Below, piece after piece: positions 29,513-38,047 of a stretch of 64,000 nt of DNA. The position numbers were made by a program, and so were the translations under genes. The notes under the pieces were generated by a model, which was given only the letters and a program-made list of their open reading frames with translations, ran no database searches and was not told the origin of the DNA. Origin of the DNA: Paraburkholderia unamae (lineage in GTDB: Bacteria; Pseudomonadota; Gammaproteobacteria; Burkholderiales; Burkholderiaceae); contig NZ_QLSU01000021.1 of the NCBI RefSeq assembly GCF_003268775.1, positions 63,254 to 127,253 on the forward strand, in the 5' to 3' direction. The stretch's first letter is position 1; every line of letters starts with the position of its first letter.

Positions 29513-30100
29513 ATGCGCGTCGCGCAAGTCGTTCGCAACACCAGCGAAACGCAAATCCGCGTGAAACTCAATCTGGACGGCACAGGCGAGCAAAAGCTCG
29601 CGACCGGCGTGCCGTTTCTCGACCACATGCTCGACCAGATCGCACGACACGGTCTGATCGATCTGGATATCGAGGCGCATGGCGACACGCATATCGACGA
29701 CCACCATACGGTCGAAGACGTCGGCATCACGCTCGGCCAGGCGGTGGCGCAGGCCATCGGCGACAAGAAGGGCATTCGCCGTTACGGCCACGCCTACGTG
29801 CCGCTCGACGAAGCGCTCTCGCGCGTCGTGATCGACTTCTCGGGCCGCCCGGGCCTCGAATTCCACGTGCCGTTCACGCGTGCGCGCATCGGCACGTTCG
29901 ACGTCGACCTGTCGATCGAATTCTTCCGAGGCTTCGTGAACCACGCCGGCGTGACGCTGCACATCGACAACCTGCGCGGCCTGAATGCGCACCATCAGAT
30001 GGAAACCGTGTTCAAGGCATTCGGCCGCGCGCTGCGTCAGGCCGCCGAACTGGACGAACGTCAGGCGGGCAAGATTCCGTCGACGAAGGGCAGCCTCTGA
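29513..30100 (+). CDS. hisB: Imidazoleglycerol-phosphate dehydratase (monofunctional)
   Basis: The 195-residue dehydratase has two similar halves with manganese-binding histidine motifs: FLDHMLDQIARHG with DDHHTVEDVG, and FVNHAGVTLHID with NAHHQMETVFKAFG. It lacks the phosphatase domain of enteric HisB. The ATG has AAGGAA at good spacing; an in-frame TTG five codons earlier is less likely. Confidence 0.96.
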   Translation: MRVAQVVRNTSETQIRVKLNLDGTGEQKLATGVPFLDHMLDQIARHGLIDLDIEAHGDTHIDDHHTVEDVGITLGQAVAQAIGDKKGIRRYGHAYVPLDEALSRVVIDFSGRPGLEFHVPFTRARIGTFDVDLSIEFFRGFVNHAGVTLHIDNLRGLNAHHQMETVFKAFGRALRQAAELDERQAGKIPSTKGSL

Positions 30101-30325
30101 GCGCTGTCATTGCGCGAGCGCAAGGCGTGCGACCGGGCGTGAACCGGAGCGCGCCGAAGCGGAGGTTCGCATGCGGCATGCGCGCAACGTTGGCCTTTCG
30201 GCTTATGGGCTTGCGCACGCTGACTGGCGTACATTGACGGCTTTGAGGGCAGATCAGGGCATGGCGTGGCGCACGCGCGGCACGTACGGCCAAGGGCAGG
30301 GCCTGGTGAGCAGGCCGGATTCGAG

Positions 30326-30967
30326 ATGAAAACTTCAATTGCGATTGTGGATTATGGGATGGGCAACCTGCGTTCGGTGGCCCAGGCGCTGAGGCAGGCC
30401 GCGCCGGAAGCCGACGTGGCCATCGTCGAGCGTCCGGAGGCTATCCGCGCGGCTGACCGCGTGGTGCTGCCGGGGCAGGGCGCGATGCCCGACTGCATGC
30501 GCAGCCTGGCCGAGTCGGGCTTGCAGGACGCCGTGCTCGAAGCCTCGCGCACCAAGCCGCTCATGGGCGTATGCGTGGGCGAGCAGATGCTGTTCGACTG
30601 GAGCGCCGAAGGCGACACGAAGGGCTTGGGCCTCTTGCCCGGCAAGGTCGTGCGCTTCGATCTGGAAGGCCGGCTTCAGGACGACGGCTCGCGCTTCAAG
30701 GTCCCGCAAATGGGCTGGAACCGTGTGCGCCAGGCACGCGCGCACGCCCTCTGGGACGGCGTGCCCGACGAGAGCTTTTTCTACTTCGTGCACAGCTATT
30801 ACGTGGTGCCGGCGGACGCGTCGCACACCGTGGGCGAAACGCCTTACGGTGCGGCCTTTACCTCGGCAGTGGCGCGGGATAACATCTTCGCCACCCAATT
30901 CCACCCGGAAAAGAGCGCCGCGGCGGGCTTGCGCGTCTATCGCAACTTCGTCCACTGGAACCCCTGA
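30326..30967 (+). CDS. hisH: Imidazole glycerol phosphate synthase subunit HisH
   Basis: The 213-residue class I glutamine amidotransferase has the catalytic Cys in GVCVGEQMLF and the His-Glu pair in ATQFHPEKS. It supplies ammonia to HisF. The 225-base gap before it has no recognisable gene. The frame upstream of this ATG shows no family match. Confidence 0.96.
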   Translation: MKTSIAIVDYGMGNLRSVAQALRQAAPEADVAIVERPEAIRAADRVVLPGQGAMPDCMRSLAESGLQDAVLEASRTKPLMGVCVGEQMLFDWSAEGDTKGLGLLPGKVVRFDLEGRLQDDGSRFKVPQMGWNRVRQARAHALWDGVPDESFFYFVHSYYVVPADASHTVGETPYGAAFTSAVARDNIFATQFHPEKSAAAGLRVYRNFVHWNP

Positions 30968-31143
30968 TTGCCCGGCGGCGCTGACACTCGCAGCCGCCTT
31001 CGCGCACCAGCGCGCGGGCATTCAACTTGCGTCAGCAAGGCCGCCGTAAGAGTTGTACTAAACTAGCGAAACGGCGTCGGATCGGGTCTTTTCTCCACCG
31101 GCGCCGGCAGATTTCAACCTCATTCCCAGACACACCCGAAGCT

Positions 31144-31896
31144 ATGCTGCTGATTCCGGCCATCGATCTCAAAGACGGTCACTGCGTACGCCTGAAACAA
31201 GGCGATATGGACCAGGCGACGATTTTCTCCGAGGAACCGGCGGCCATGGCCCGACACTGGGTCGAGCGCGGCGCCCGGCGCCTGCACCTCGTCGACCTGA
31301 ACGGCGCGTTCGCAGGCAAGCCGAAGAACGAAGACGCGATTCGCGAGATCATCCGCGAAGTCGGCGATCAGATCCCCGTGCAGCTCGGCGGCGGTATTCG
31401 CGATCTCGACACCATCGAGCGTTATCTCGACGACGGCCTCTCCTATGTGATTATCGGCACCGCCGCCGTGAAAAATCCGGGCTTCCTGCAAGAAGCCTGC
31501 ACGGCGTTCGGGGGCCATATCATCGTTGGCCTCGACGCGAAGGACGGCAAGGTCGCGACCGACGGCTGGAGCAAGCTCACGGGCCACGAAGTCGTGGATC
31601 TCGCGCGCAAGTTCGAGGACTACGGCGTCGAATCGATCATCTACACCGACATCGGGCGCGACGGCATGCTCCAGGGCATCAACATCGAAGCCACGGTGCG
31701 CCTCGCGCGCGCGGTGAAGATTCCGGTGATCGCGAGCGGCGGCCTCTCGAACCTCGCCGACATCGACGCGCTTTGCGAAGTCGAGGACGAAGGCGTGGAA
31801 GGCGTGATCTGCGGGCGCGCGATCTACTCGGGCGACCTCGATTTCGCCGCGGCGCAAACGCGCGCGGACAGCCTGCGCGAGTCGGACGACGCTTAA
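31144..31896 (+). CDS. hisA: ProFAR isomerase HisA
   Basis: The 250-residue TIM barrel isomerises ProFAR to PRFAR. The acid/base aspartates are in LIPAIDLKDG (Asp8) and IYTDIGRDG; phosphate loops are QLGGGIRD and IASGGLSNL. A strong terminator follows 14 bases after the stop. Confidence 0.97.
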   Translation: MLLIPAIDLKDGHCVRLKQGDMDQATIFSEEPAAMARHWVERGARRLHLVDLNGAFAGKPKNEDAIREIIREVGDQIPVQLGGGIRDLDTIERYLDDGLSYVIIGTAAVKNPGFLQEACTAFGGHIIVGLDAKDGKVATDGWSKLTGHEVVDLARKFEDYGVESIIYTDIGRDGMLQGINIEATVRLARAVKIPVIASGGLSNLADIDALCEVEDEGVEGVICGRAIYSGDLDFAAAQTRADSLRESDDA

Positions 31897-31910
31897 GGCG
31901 CGAACGCCGG

Positions 31911-31933
31911 GCCTCCGTTAGCGGAGGCTTTTT
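31911..31933 (+). terminator. Rho-independent terminator between hisA and hisF
   Basis: GCCTCCG and CGGAGGC pair perfectly around a TTAG loop, followed by five T. It is in the middle of the his cluster, so hisF-hisI-hisE probably need read-through or a separate promoter in 31934-32177. A 17-base odd palindrome centred in CGCGAAAATTTCGCG at about 31998-32014 lies there. Confidence 0.8.
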
Positions 31934-32177
31934 GCTGCCTTGTGCTGCCTTGTGCCGTTTTTGGCATGCAGCCGCGCCGCTTCACGTGAGGCGGCACTCG
32001 CGAAAATTTCGCGATAATTTTTCGAAGCGCGTCGGGCGTGGGTGAAGCGCGCGACAACGGCCCGGTCGCAGTCCGACTCTGGTCCGATTCCGGACCTGTC
32101 GTGCTCCGGCCGTGCTCCAGACGGGCCTGCCTCGGCACGGCTTCACGTATCAACCGATCCGTAAATTCGGCAAGATC

Positions 32178-32951
32178 ATGGCTCTACCCAAACGCATCAT
32201 CCCCTGCCTCGACGTGACCGCCGGGCGCGTCGTGAAGGGTGTCAACTTCGTCGAACTGCGCGACGCGGGCGACCCCGTCGAAATCGCGCGCCGCTACGAC
32301 GACCAGGGCGCCGACGAACTGACGTTCCTCGACATCACCGCGACCTCCGACCAGCGCGACCTGATCCTGCCGATCATCGAGGCGGTGGCTTCGCAGGTCT
32401 TCATTCCACTGACGGTCGGCGGCGGCGTGCGCGCCGTGGCGGACGTGCGGCGCCTGCTCAACGCGGGCGCCGACAAGGTCAGCATGAACTCGTCGGCTGT
32501 CGCCAATCCGCAGCTCGTGCGCGACTCCGCCGACAAATACGGTTCGCAGTGCATTGTCGTCGCCATCGACGCCAAGCGCGTATCGGCGCCGGGCGAGCCC
32601 TCGCGCTGGGAAGTCTTCACGCACGGCGGGCGCAAGGCCACCGGCATCGACGCCGTGGAATGGGCGCGCAAGATGGCCGAACTCGGCGCGGGCGAAATCC
32701 TGCTCACGAGCATGGACCGCGACGGCACCAAGAGCGGTTTCGACCTCGACCTCACGTGCGCCGTGTCCGACGCGGTGCCGATTCCCGTGATCGCCTCGGG
32801 CGGCGTGGGCGGCTTGCAGGATCTGGCGGACGGCATCGTCAAGGGCCACGCCGACGCGGTGCTGGCGGCGAGCATTTTTCACTACGGCGAGCACACGGTG
32901 GGCGAGGCGAAGCGCTTCATGGCCGACCAGGGCATTTCGGTGAGGATGTGA
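32178..32951 (+). CDS. hisF: Imidazole glycerol phosphate synthase subunit HisF
   Basis: The 257-residue TIM barrel cyclises PRFAR with ammonia from HisH. It starts ALPKRIIPCLDVTAGRVVKGVNF and has the catalytic aspartates in CLDV and in SMDRDGTKSGFD, plus VGGGVRAVADV and ASGGVGGLQDL phosphate loops. It is followed by hisI after four bases. Confidence 0.97.
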   Translation: MALPKRIIPCLDVTAGRVVKGVNFVELRDAGDPVEIARRYDDQGADELTFLDITATSDQRDLILPIIEAVASQVFIPLTVGGGVRAVADVRRLLNAGADKVSMNSSAVANPQLVRDSADKYGSQCIVVAIDAKRVSAPGEPSRWEVFTHGGRKATGIDAVEWARKMAELGAGEILLTSMDRDGTKSGFDLDLTCAVSDAVPIPVIASGGVGGLQDLADGIVKGHADAVLAASIFHYGEHTVGEAKRFMADQGISVRM

Positions 32952-32955
32952 CGCC

Positions 32956-33381
32956 ATGAGCAACGCACAGACGCAAGACCTCGCCAAAGCGAACTGGCTC
33001 GACAAGGTCAACTGGGACGCCAACGGCCTCGTGCCCGTGATCGCACAGGAAGCCGCCACGGGCGACGTGCTGATGTTCGCGTGGATGAACCGCGAAGCGC
33101 TCGCCAAGACGGTCGAGCTGCGCCGCGCGGTGTACTTCTCGCGCTCGCGCCAGCGCCTGTGGTTCAAGGGCGAGGAGTCGGGCCACGTGCAGCATGTGAG
33201 CGAGATCCGCCTCGATTGCGACGAAGACGTCGTGCTGCTCAAGATCGAGCAGGTTTCGGGCATCGCGTGCCACACGGGCCGCCACTCGTGCTTTTTCCAG
33301 CAATTCGAAGGCACCGTCGACGAAGGCCGCTGGGTCGCCGTCGATCCCGTGCTGAAAGACCCCGAACACATCTACAAATGA
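32956..33381 (+). CDS. hisI: Phosphoribosyl-AMP cyclohydrolase
   Basis: The 141-residue monofunctional enzyme opens the adenine ring of PR-AMP. Metal ligands are in RLDCDEDVVLLK and the zinc cysteines in CHTGRHSCFF. It is separate from HisE, unlike the fused enteric protein. The stop overlaps hisE by ATGA. Confidence 0.97.
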   Translation: MSNAQTQDLAKANWLDKVNWDANGLVPVIAQEAATGDVLMFAWMNREALAKTVELRRAVYFSRSRQRLWFKGEESGHVQHVSEIRLDCDEDVVLLKIEQVSGIACHTGRHSCFFQQFEGTVDEGRWVAVDPVLKDPEHIYK

Positions 33382-33746
33382 CGCAACTGAACACCAACGA
33401 CACCCTGCTGCGCCTCGCGGCGGTGATCGACAGCCGCAAGGGCGGCGACCCAGACGCGTCCTATGTCGCGCGGCTTTTCCACAAGGGCGACGACGCGGTG
33501 CTCAAGAAGGTTGGCGAAGAGGCGACCGAAGTCGTGCTGGCCGCGAAGGACGTGCGCCAGGGCGGCGCGCCGAAGGCGCTCGTGGGCGAGATGGCCGATC
33601 TGTGGTTTCATTGCCTCGTGACGCTCTCGCATTTCGACCTGAGCCCCGCCGACGTGCTCGCGGAGCTGGAACGCCGCGAAGGCCTGTCGGGCCTCGAGGA
33701 AAAGGCGCTGCGCAAGACGCGCGAGCGCGAAGCGAACGGCGACTGA
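33378..33746 (+). CDS. hisE: Phosphoribosyl-ATP pyrophosphatase
   Basis: The 122-residue MazG-like enzyme hydrolyses PR-ATP to PR-AMP. It shows DASYVARLFHKGDDAVLKKVGEEATEVVLAAKD and EMADLWFHCLVTLSHF with the acidic metal residues. Start overlaps hisI. It is the last histidine gene and is followed by two palindromic repeat units. Confidence 0.96.
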   Translation: MTQLNTNDTLLRLAAVIDSRKGGDPDASYVARLFHKGDDAVLKKVGEEATEVVLAAKDVRQGGAPKALVGEMADLWFHCLVTLSHFDLSPADVLAELERREGLSGLEEKALRKTREREANGD

Positions 33747-33797
33747 GGGTTGCGCGCGGCCTGGCGCAACCGGATCGAGCACGACTGCTCTGCATGG

Positions 33798-33832
33798 GAC
33801 CGGAGTAAGCGCTAAAGCGCCAACTCCGGATC
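33798..33832 (+). repeat. Palindromic repeat, copy B
   Basis: GACCGGAGTAAGCGCT with a near-complementary right arm around AA. It is the same family as 7369-7402, with one extra base near the end. It is the first half of a tandem pair. Confidence 0.85.
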
Positions 33833-33847
33833 GACAGCTCTGCATGG

Positions 33848-33881
33848 GACCGAAGTAAGCGCTAAAGCGCTAACTCCGGTC
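33848..33881 (+). repeat. Palindromic repeat, copy C
   Basis: This is a second copy 50 bases after copy B, and the flank GCTCTGCATGG is repeated too, so the whole unit is a tandem duplication. It ends just before the ribosome site (AGGAGA) of the next gene. Confidence 0.85.
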
Positions 33882-33898
33882 GACAGGAGACGAACGGC

Positions 33899-34291
33899 AT
33901 GTCCATGTCCGGCGATTACCCGCCCCCTTCGTACCGCAACGGCGTCGACGCGGACCGTCTGCGCAGCCTGCGCACTTTCACGCACGTGCTCTACGCGCTG
34001 TATGCGGTCTACTGGCTGACCGGCGGCATCTCCGTGCTGGTCGCCATCATCCTCAACTACCTGAAGCGCGACGAGGCCGTGGGCACGCCCTACGAGCAGC
34101 ACTTCACGTGGCAGATCCGCACGTTCTGGCTCGGGCTCGCGGGGCATCTGATCGGCGGCGTGCTCATCTTCGTGCTGATCGGCATTCCAATTTTGTGGGC
34201 TGTCGCAATCTGGACGTTGTACCGTATCATCAAAGGCTGGCTGTATTTGTACGACAACAAGCCGCTGCTCAATCCGCGCGCCTGGTTCTGA
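33899..34291 (+). CDS. Small membrane protein, DUF4870-like
   Basis: The 130-residue protein has about three hydrophobic stretches (THVLYALYAVYWLTGGISVLVAIILNYLKR, FWLGLAGHLIGGVLIFVLIGIPILWAVAIWTLYRIIKGW) and ends LYDNKPLLNPRAWF. The pattern resembles DUF4870/Tic20-like membrane proteins of unknown function. AGGAGA precedes the start; a second ATG two codons on is possible. It lies between hisE and hinT. Confidence 0.75.
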   Translation: MSMSGDYPPPSYRNGVDADRLRSLRTFTHVLYALYAVYWLTGGISVLVAIILNYLKRDEAVGTPYEQHFTWQIRTFWLGLAGHLIGGVLIFVLIGIPILWAVAIWTLYRIIKGWLYLYDNKPLLNPRAWF

Positions 34292-34389
34292 GCGGCGCGG
34301 GTCCGGCACGGTTTGCCCGATTGGGTTTTCCCGGTTGGGTTTGCCCGATTGCACCTCCGGTGCACGTTTAGTCGCTCACCAGGAGCACC

Positions 34390-34758
34390 ATGAGTCACGA
34401 CCGCAGTACCTGTCTCTTCTGCAAGATCGCCGACGGCGAAATCCCCAGCACGAGGGTGTACGAGGATGACGAATTCGTCGCCTTCCGCGACATTCGGCCG
34501 GCGGCTGAAACCCACGTGCTCGTGATCCCTCGCCAACATATCCCTACGCTCGCCGATTGCGGTGAAAACGATGCACCGCTGCTTGGTAGAATGTTTGTAC
34601 TGGTCGCGCGCCTCGCCAAACAACTGGGCGTTTCGTACACGGGCGGCGAAACCGGTTTCCGCACGGTCGTGAACACGGGACCCGGCGGCGGCCAGGAGGT
34701 CTATCATCTGCACGCGCATTTGCTGGCCGGGCCGCGTCCGTGGCACCGCATGGGCTGA
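34390..34758 (+). CDS. hinT: HIT-domain protein (HinT-like nucleotide hydrolase)
   Basis: The 122-residue protein carries a zinc-type CLFCKIADGEIPS start and the catalytic histidine triad HLHAHLL. HinT proteins hydrolyse adenosine phosphoramidates. In many betaproteobacteria a HIT gene separates the his and tat genes, as here. Confidence 0.93.
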   Translation: MSHDRSTCLFCKIADGEIPSTRVYEDDEFVAFRDIRPAAETHVLVIPRQHIPTLADCGENDAPLLGRMFVLVARLAKQLGVSYTGGETGFRTVVNTGPGGGQEVYHLHAHLLAGPRPWHRMG

Positions 34759-34909
34759 GGACGGTGAAGCCGGCACTTCGGTGCGGTGAGAGCGTCGATG
34801 TCGCCGAAAGTGTCAAAGGGTCGTACGCCACGTCGGTGCAACATCACTAAGGCAAGATTTTTATCGCTGCGCAGCGTGCGCGGTGACGGGGTTAAGGAGA
34901 GAGTCAATC

Positions 34910-35152
34910 ATGGGTTCGTTGAGCATCTGGCACTGGCTGATCGTCTTGTTGATCGTGGCGCTTGTTTTCGGCACGAAGAAGCTGCGCAATATCGGTAGCG
35001 ATCTGGGTGGCGCCGTGAAGGGTTTCAAGGAAGGCATGCGCGACGGCGAAGGCAATGCCGCCGACGCGCAAAAGCGCGAACTGCCGCCCAACGGCGGCGC
35101 CGTGGACGTCGACGCGAAGGACAAGACGCCGCGCTCGAACGACCTCCGCTAA
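34910..35152 (+). CDS. tatA: Sec-independent protein translocase subunit TatA
   Basis: The 80-residue protein has one N-terminal membrane helix (SLSIWHWLIVLLIVALVFGTKKLRNIGSDLGGAVKGFKEG), followed by the amphipathic helix and a polar tail. It polymerises to form the Tat pore. AAGGAGA lies at ideal distance before this ATG. Confidence 0.96.
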   Translation: MGSLSIWHWLIVLLIVALVFGTKKLRNIGSDLGGAVKGFKEGMRDGEGNAADAQKRELPPNGGAVDVDAKDKTPRSNDLR

Positions 35153-35223
35153 TCGGGCGGCAGCCGGACTTTCCCGCCTTCTATCCCCAATCAGGCAGCC
35201 AAGGCTGACGGAACACTCCATTC

Positions 35224-35793
35224 ATGCTCGATCTGGGTTTAACCAAGATGGCGCTGATCGGCGTTGTCGCACTGGTCGTTCTCGGGCCGGAGCGACTGCC
35301 GCGCGTCGCGCGCACGGCGGGCGCGCTGTTCGGGCGCGCGCAGCGCTACATCAACGACGTCAAGGCGGAAGTCACGCGCGAGATCGAACTCGACGAGCTG
35401 CGCCGCATGAAGACCGAGTTCGAGTCGGCCGCGCAGAACGTCGAGAAAAACGTCCACGACAATCTGCGCAAGCATGAAGACGAGCTGAACGACGCCTGGA
35501 ACCAGGGCACGTCGGTCTCGCCGAGCATTGCGGGCGGCGCCGATCCGGCGAGCGTGGAAGGGGCGGTGGCGGATCAGTCGGGCGACGCTTCGGCGCTTTC
35601 CGGCTGGCGTTCCGGCAACGCCGGCGCGGCGGCATCCGACTCCCGCAAACGCAAGAACTGGCGCGTGAAGCAGAACGCAACGCCCGTGTGGTACAAGCGC
35701 GCCACGCTGCGCCGCACGCGCGTGCAGTCGGGCGCGGCGCGCGTCGCGCAGCACACGCCGGCCAGCCTGCGCCGGCCCACACGCTTCTTCTGA
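35224..35793 (+). CDS. tatB: Sec-independent protein translocase subunit TatB
   Basis: The 189-residue protein starts with the TatB helix (MLDLGLTKMALIGVVALVVLGPERLPRVARTAG) and a long amphipathic segment. With TatC it forms the signal receptor. The C-terminal 60 residues are Arg-rich and basic, unlike the acidic or neutral tail of E. coli TatB. Confidence 0.95.
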   Translation: MLDLGLTKMALIGVVALVVLGPERLPRVARTAGALFGRAQRYINDVKAEVTREIELDELRRMKTEFESAAQNVEKNVHDNLRKHEDELNDAWNQGTSVSPSIAGGADPASVEGAVADQSGDASALSGWRSGNAGAAASDSRKRKNWRVKQNATPVWYKRATLRRTRVQSGAARVAQHTPASLRRPTRFF

Positions 35794-35874
35794 CGCCGTG
35801 CGACGCTTTCGAGTAGGTTCGCATTCGCGCATGTTCAGCAATCCAGGCACGTTCATTTCCAACCGAGGGCCGGC

Positions 35875-36657
35875 GTGAGCGACCCCCAGCAAACTCAGGA
35901 AGAAGGCTCCGAAGAGACCTTCATCTCCCATCTCGTCGAACTGCGCGACCGCATCATCCGCGCGGGCATTGCCGTGATCGTCGTATTCGTCGGCCTCGTG
36001 TACTGGGCGCCCGACATCTTCCGTCTGCTTGCGCGTCCGCTCATGCAGAACCTGCCACGCGACGGCAAGATGATCGTCACCGACGTGACCGGCTCGTTCT
36101 TCGTGCCGATGAAGGTCACGATGCTCGTGGCCTTCGTGATCGCGCTGCCGGTCGTGCTCTACCAGATCTGGGCGTTCGTCGCGCCGGGCCTCTATCAGCA
36201 CGAGAAGAAGCTCGTGGCGCCGCTCGTGGCGAGCAGCTACACGCTCTTTCTTTGCGGCATGGCGTTCGCGTATTTCGTGGTGTTTCCGACCATCTTCCGC
36301 GTGATGGCGCACTACAACGCGCCGCTCGGCGCGGAGATGACCACCGACATCGACAATTACCTGAGCTTCGTGCTCACCATGTTCATTGCGTTCGGGGTGA
36401 CCTTCGAGGTGCCGATCATCGTCGTGCTGCTCGTGCGCATGGGCGTGGTGTCGGTGAAGAAGCTCAAGGAAATCCGGCCGTATGTGATCGTCGGCGCGTT
36501 CATCGTCGCAGCCGTCGTGACGCCGCCCGATGTGTTCTCGCAGCTCATTCTCGCGCTGCCGCTCATCATTCTCTACGAGGCGGGCATCATCGCGGCGCGC
36601 ATCTTCATCGGCAACGGCGAGAAGAAGGCCGCGGACGAGAGTCAGGCGGCGAGCTAA
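35875..36657 (+). CDS. tatC: Sec-independent protein translocase subunit TatC
   Basis: The 260-residue protein has six membrane helices and the signature FISHLVELRDRIIRAG near the N-terminus and VTPPDVFSQLILALPLIILYEAGI near the end. It recognises twin-arginine signals. Start is GTG. It converges on the DegS-like gene through a shared terminator. Confidence 0.96.
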   Translation: MSDPQQTQEEGSEETFISHLVELRDRIIRAGIAVIVVFVGLVYWAPDIFRLLARPLMQNLPRDGKMIVTDVTGSFFVPMKVTMLVAFVIALPVVLYQIWAFVAPGLYQHEKKLVAPLVASSYTLFLCGMAFAYFVVFPTIFRVMAHYNAPLGAEMTTDIDNYLSFVLTMFIAFGVTFEVPIIVVLLVRMGVVSVKKLKEIRPYVIVGAFIVAAVVTPPDVFSQLILALPLIILYEAGIIAARIFIGNGEKKAADESQAAS

Positions 36658-36717
36658 CGCCGCTCGCAGGCGTACCGAAGCCCATTGCGGAGCGCTCATC
36701 CGGGCGCTCACCCAAGC

Positions 36718-36753
36718 AAAAGGCCGCGAACCCAGCAGGTTCGCGGCCTTTTT
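36718..36753 (+). terminator. Bidirectional terminator between tatC and the DegS-like gene
   Basis: GGCCGCGAACC (36722-36732) pairs perfectly with GGTTCGCGGCC (36738-36748). A-run before and T-run after allow use from both sides. Confidence 0.9.
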
Positions 36754-36813
36754 CGTTTGCGCGCTTGGCGGGTTGCGCGCCGGGCCGGGGAGCGGAACGC
36801 GCCGCGAACCTCG

Positions 36814-38028
36814 TCAGCCGCCGTCGTCGCCTTCGCCGTCTTCCTGCTCCGGCTGCTTCGGCGGCGGCGGGCGCTTGCCGATCAGCACGTCGATATCCAG
36901 ATCCTTGTTCTTGCGCACGAGGTGGACTTTGGCGTCGGTGCCCGGCTTGATCTGCGCGATCACGTTGAGCAGGCGCGTGGTGTCGGTGATGGCCTCGCCG
37001 TTTACCGAGGTGAGCACGTCGCCGGGCTTGATGCCGGCCTTGTCGGCGGGGCCGCCTTGCAGCACGCCCGCCACGATCGCGCCCGACTTCTCCTTCAGGC
37101 CGAAGGAATCCGCGATTTCCGGCGTCACGTCCTGCGGTTCGACGCCGATCCAGCCGCGCGTGACCGAGCCCGTGGTGATGATGCTCTCCAGCACGCTGCG
37201 CGCGGTGGAGACGGGAATCGCGAAGCCGATGCCGAGCGAGCCGCCCGAGCGCGAGTAGATGGCCGTGTTGATGCCGAGCAGGTTGCCGTTTACGTCGACG
37301 AGCGCGCCGCCTGAATTGCCCGGATTGATCGGCGCGTCGGTCTGGATGAAGTTCTCGAACGTGTTGATGCCGAGGTGATTGCGGCCGAGCGCGCTGATGA
37401 TGCCCATGGTGACCGTTTGTCCCACCCCGAACGGGTTGCCGATGGCGAGCACGACGTCGCCCACGCGCGTCTGGTCCATGCGGCCGAGCGTGATGGTGGG
37501 CAGGTTCGGCAGGTTGATCTTGAGCACGGCGAGATCGGTTTCCGGGTCGATGCCGATCACCTTCGCATTCGTGGTGCGGCCGTCGGAGAGCGCGATTTCG
37601 ATCTGGTCCGCGCCGTCGATCACGTGCTGGTTCGTTAGAATGTAACCGTCCGGACTCACAATGACGCCCGAACCGAGGTTGGCGGCAGGCTGCTCCTGCT
37701 GCTTCTGGTTTTTGTTGCGATCGCCGAAGAAGTAGCGAAATAGCGGATCGTTCTGGCGAGGGTCGGGCGGCAGCGACCCATCCTTGCTCGAGAACACGTT
37801 GACGACCGCGGGCATTGCCTTCTGGGCGGCGTCCGCATAGGAGCCCTGGGCGGCGCCTGAGCCCATCCCCGGCGCCACTTCCCGCAGTGCGACGATCGGC
37901 TCGGCAAGCTGCTTGCCGAACTGCCCCTGGTGTTGCAGCCACTGCGGTTTGAGCGTGGCGATGATGAACATCAACGCCAGCAGGACCGTCACCGCCTGGG
38001 CGAAGAACAGCCAAAAGCGTCTAAGCAT
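36814..38028 (-). CDS. Membrane-anchored trypsin-like periplasmic protease (DegS/DegQ-like, one PDZ domain)
   Basis: The 404-residue protein has an N-terminal membrane anchor (FFAQAVTVLLALMFIIATL), a trypsin domain with His in LTNQHVIDGA, Asp in DPETDLAVLKI and Ser in NPGNSGGAL, one PDZ domain (GAIVAGVLQGGPADKAGIKPGDVLTSVNGE) and an acidic Pro-rich tail. One PDZ and a membrane anchor resemble DegS, the site-1 protease of the sigma-E pathway, more than DegP. A cytoplasmic or envelope stress role is inferred. Its start is only 19 bases from the divergent Nif3-like gene. Confidence 0.9.
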   Translation of the reverse strand: MLRRFWLFFAQAVTVLLALMFIIATLKPQWLQHQGQFGKQLAEPIVALREVAPGMGSGAAQGSYADAAQKAMPAVVNVFSSKDGSLPPDPRQNDPLFRYFFGDRNKNQKQQEQPAANLGSGVIVSPDGYILTNQHVIDGADQIEIALSDGRTTNAKVIGIDPETDLAVLKINLPNLPTITLGRMDQTRVGDVVLAIGNPFGVGQTVTMGIISALGRNHLGINTFENFIQTDAPINPGNSGGALVDVNGNLLGINTAIYSRSGGSLGIGFAIPVSTARSVLESIITTGSVTRGWIGVEPQDVTPEIADSFGLKEKSGAIVAGVLQGGPADKAGIKPGDVLTSVNGEAITDTTRLLNVIAQIKPGTDAKVHLVRKNKDLDIDVLIGKRPPPPKQPEQEDGEGDDGG

Positions 38029-38047
38029 CTGAAGATTAGAGGATTAT

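Noticed and set aside
30101..30325. Extra gene between hisB and hisH
   Set aside because: Open frames here are short, have no ribosome site and overlap in several phases. None resembles a known protein.
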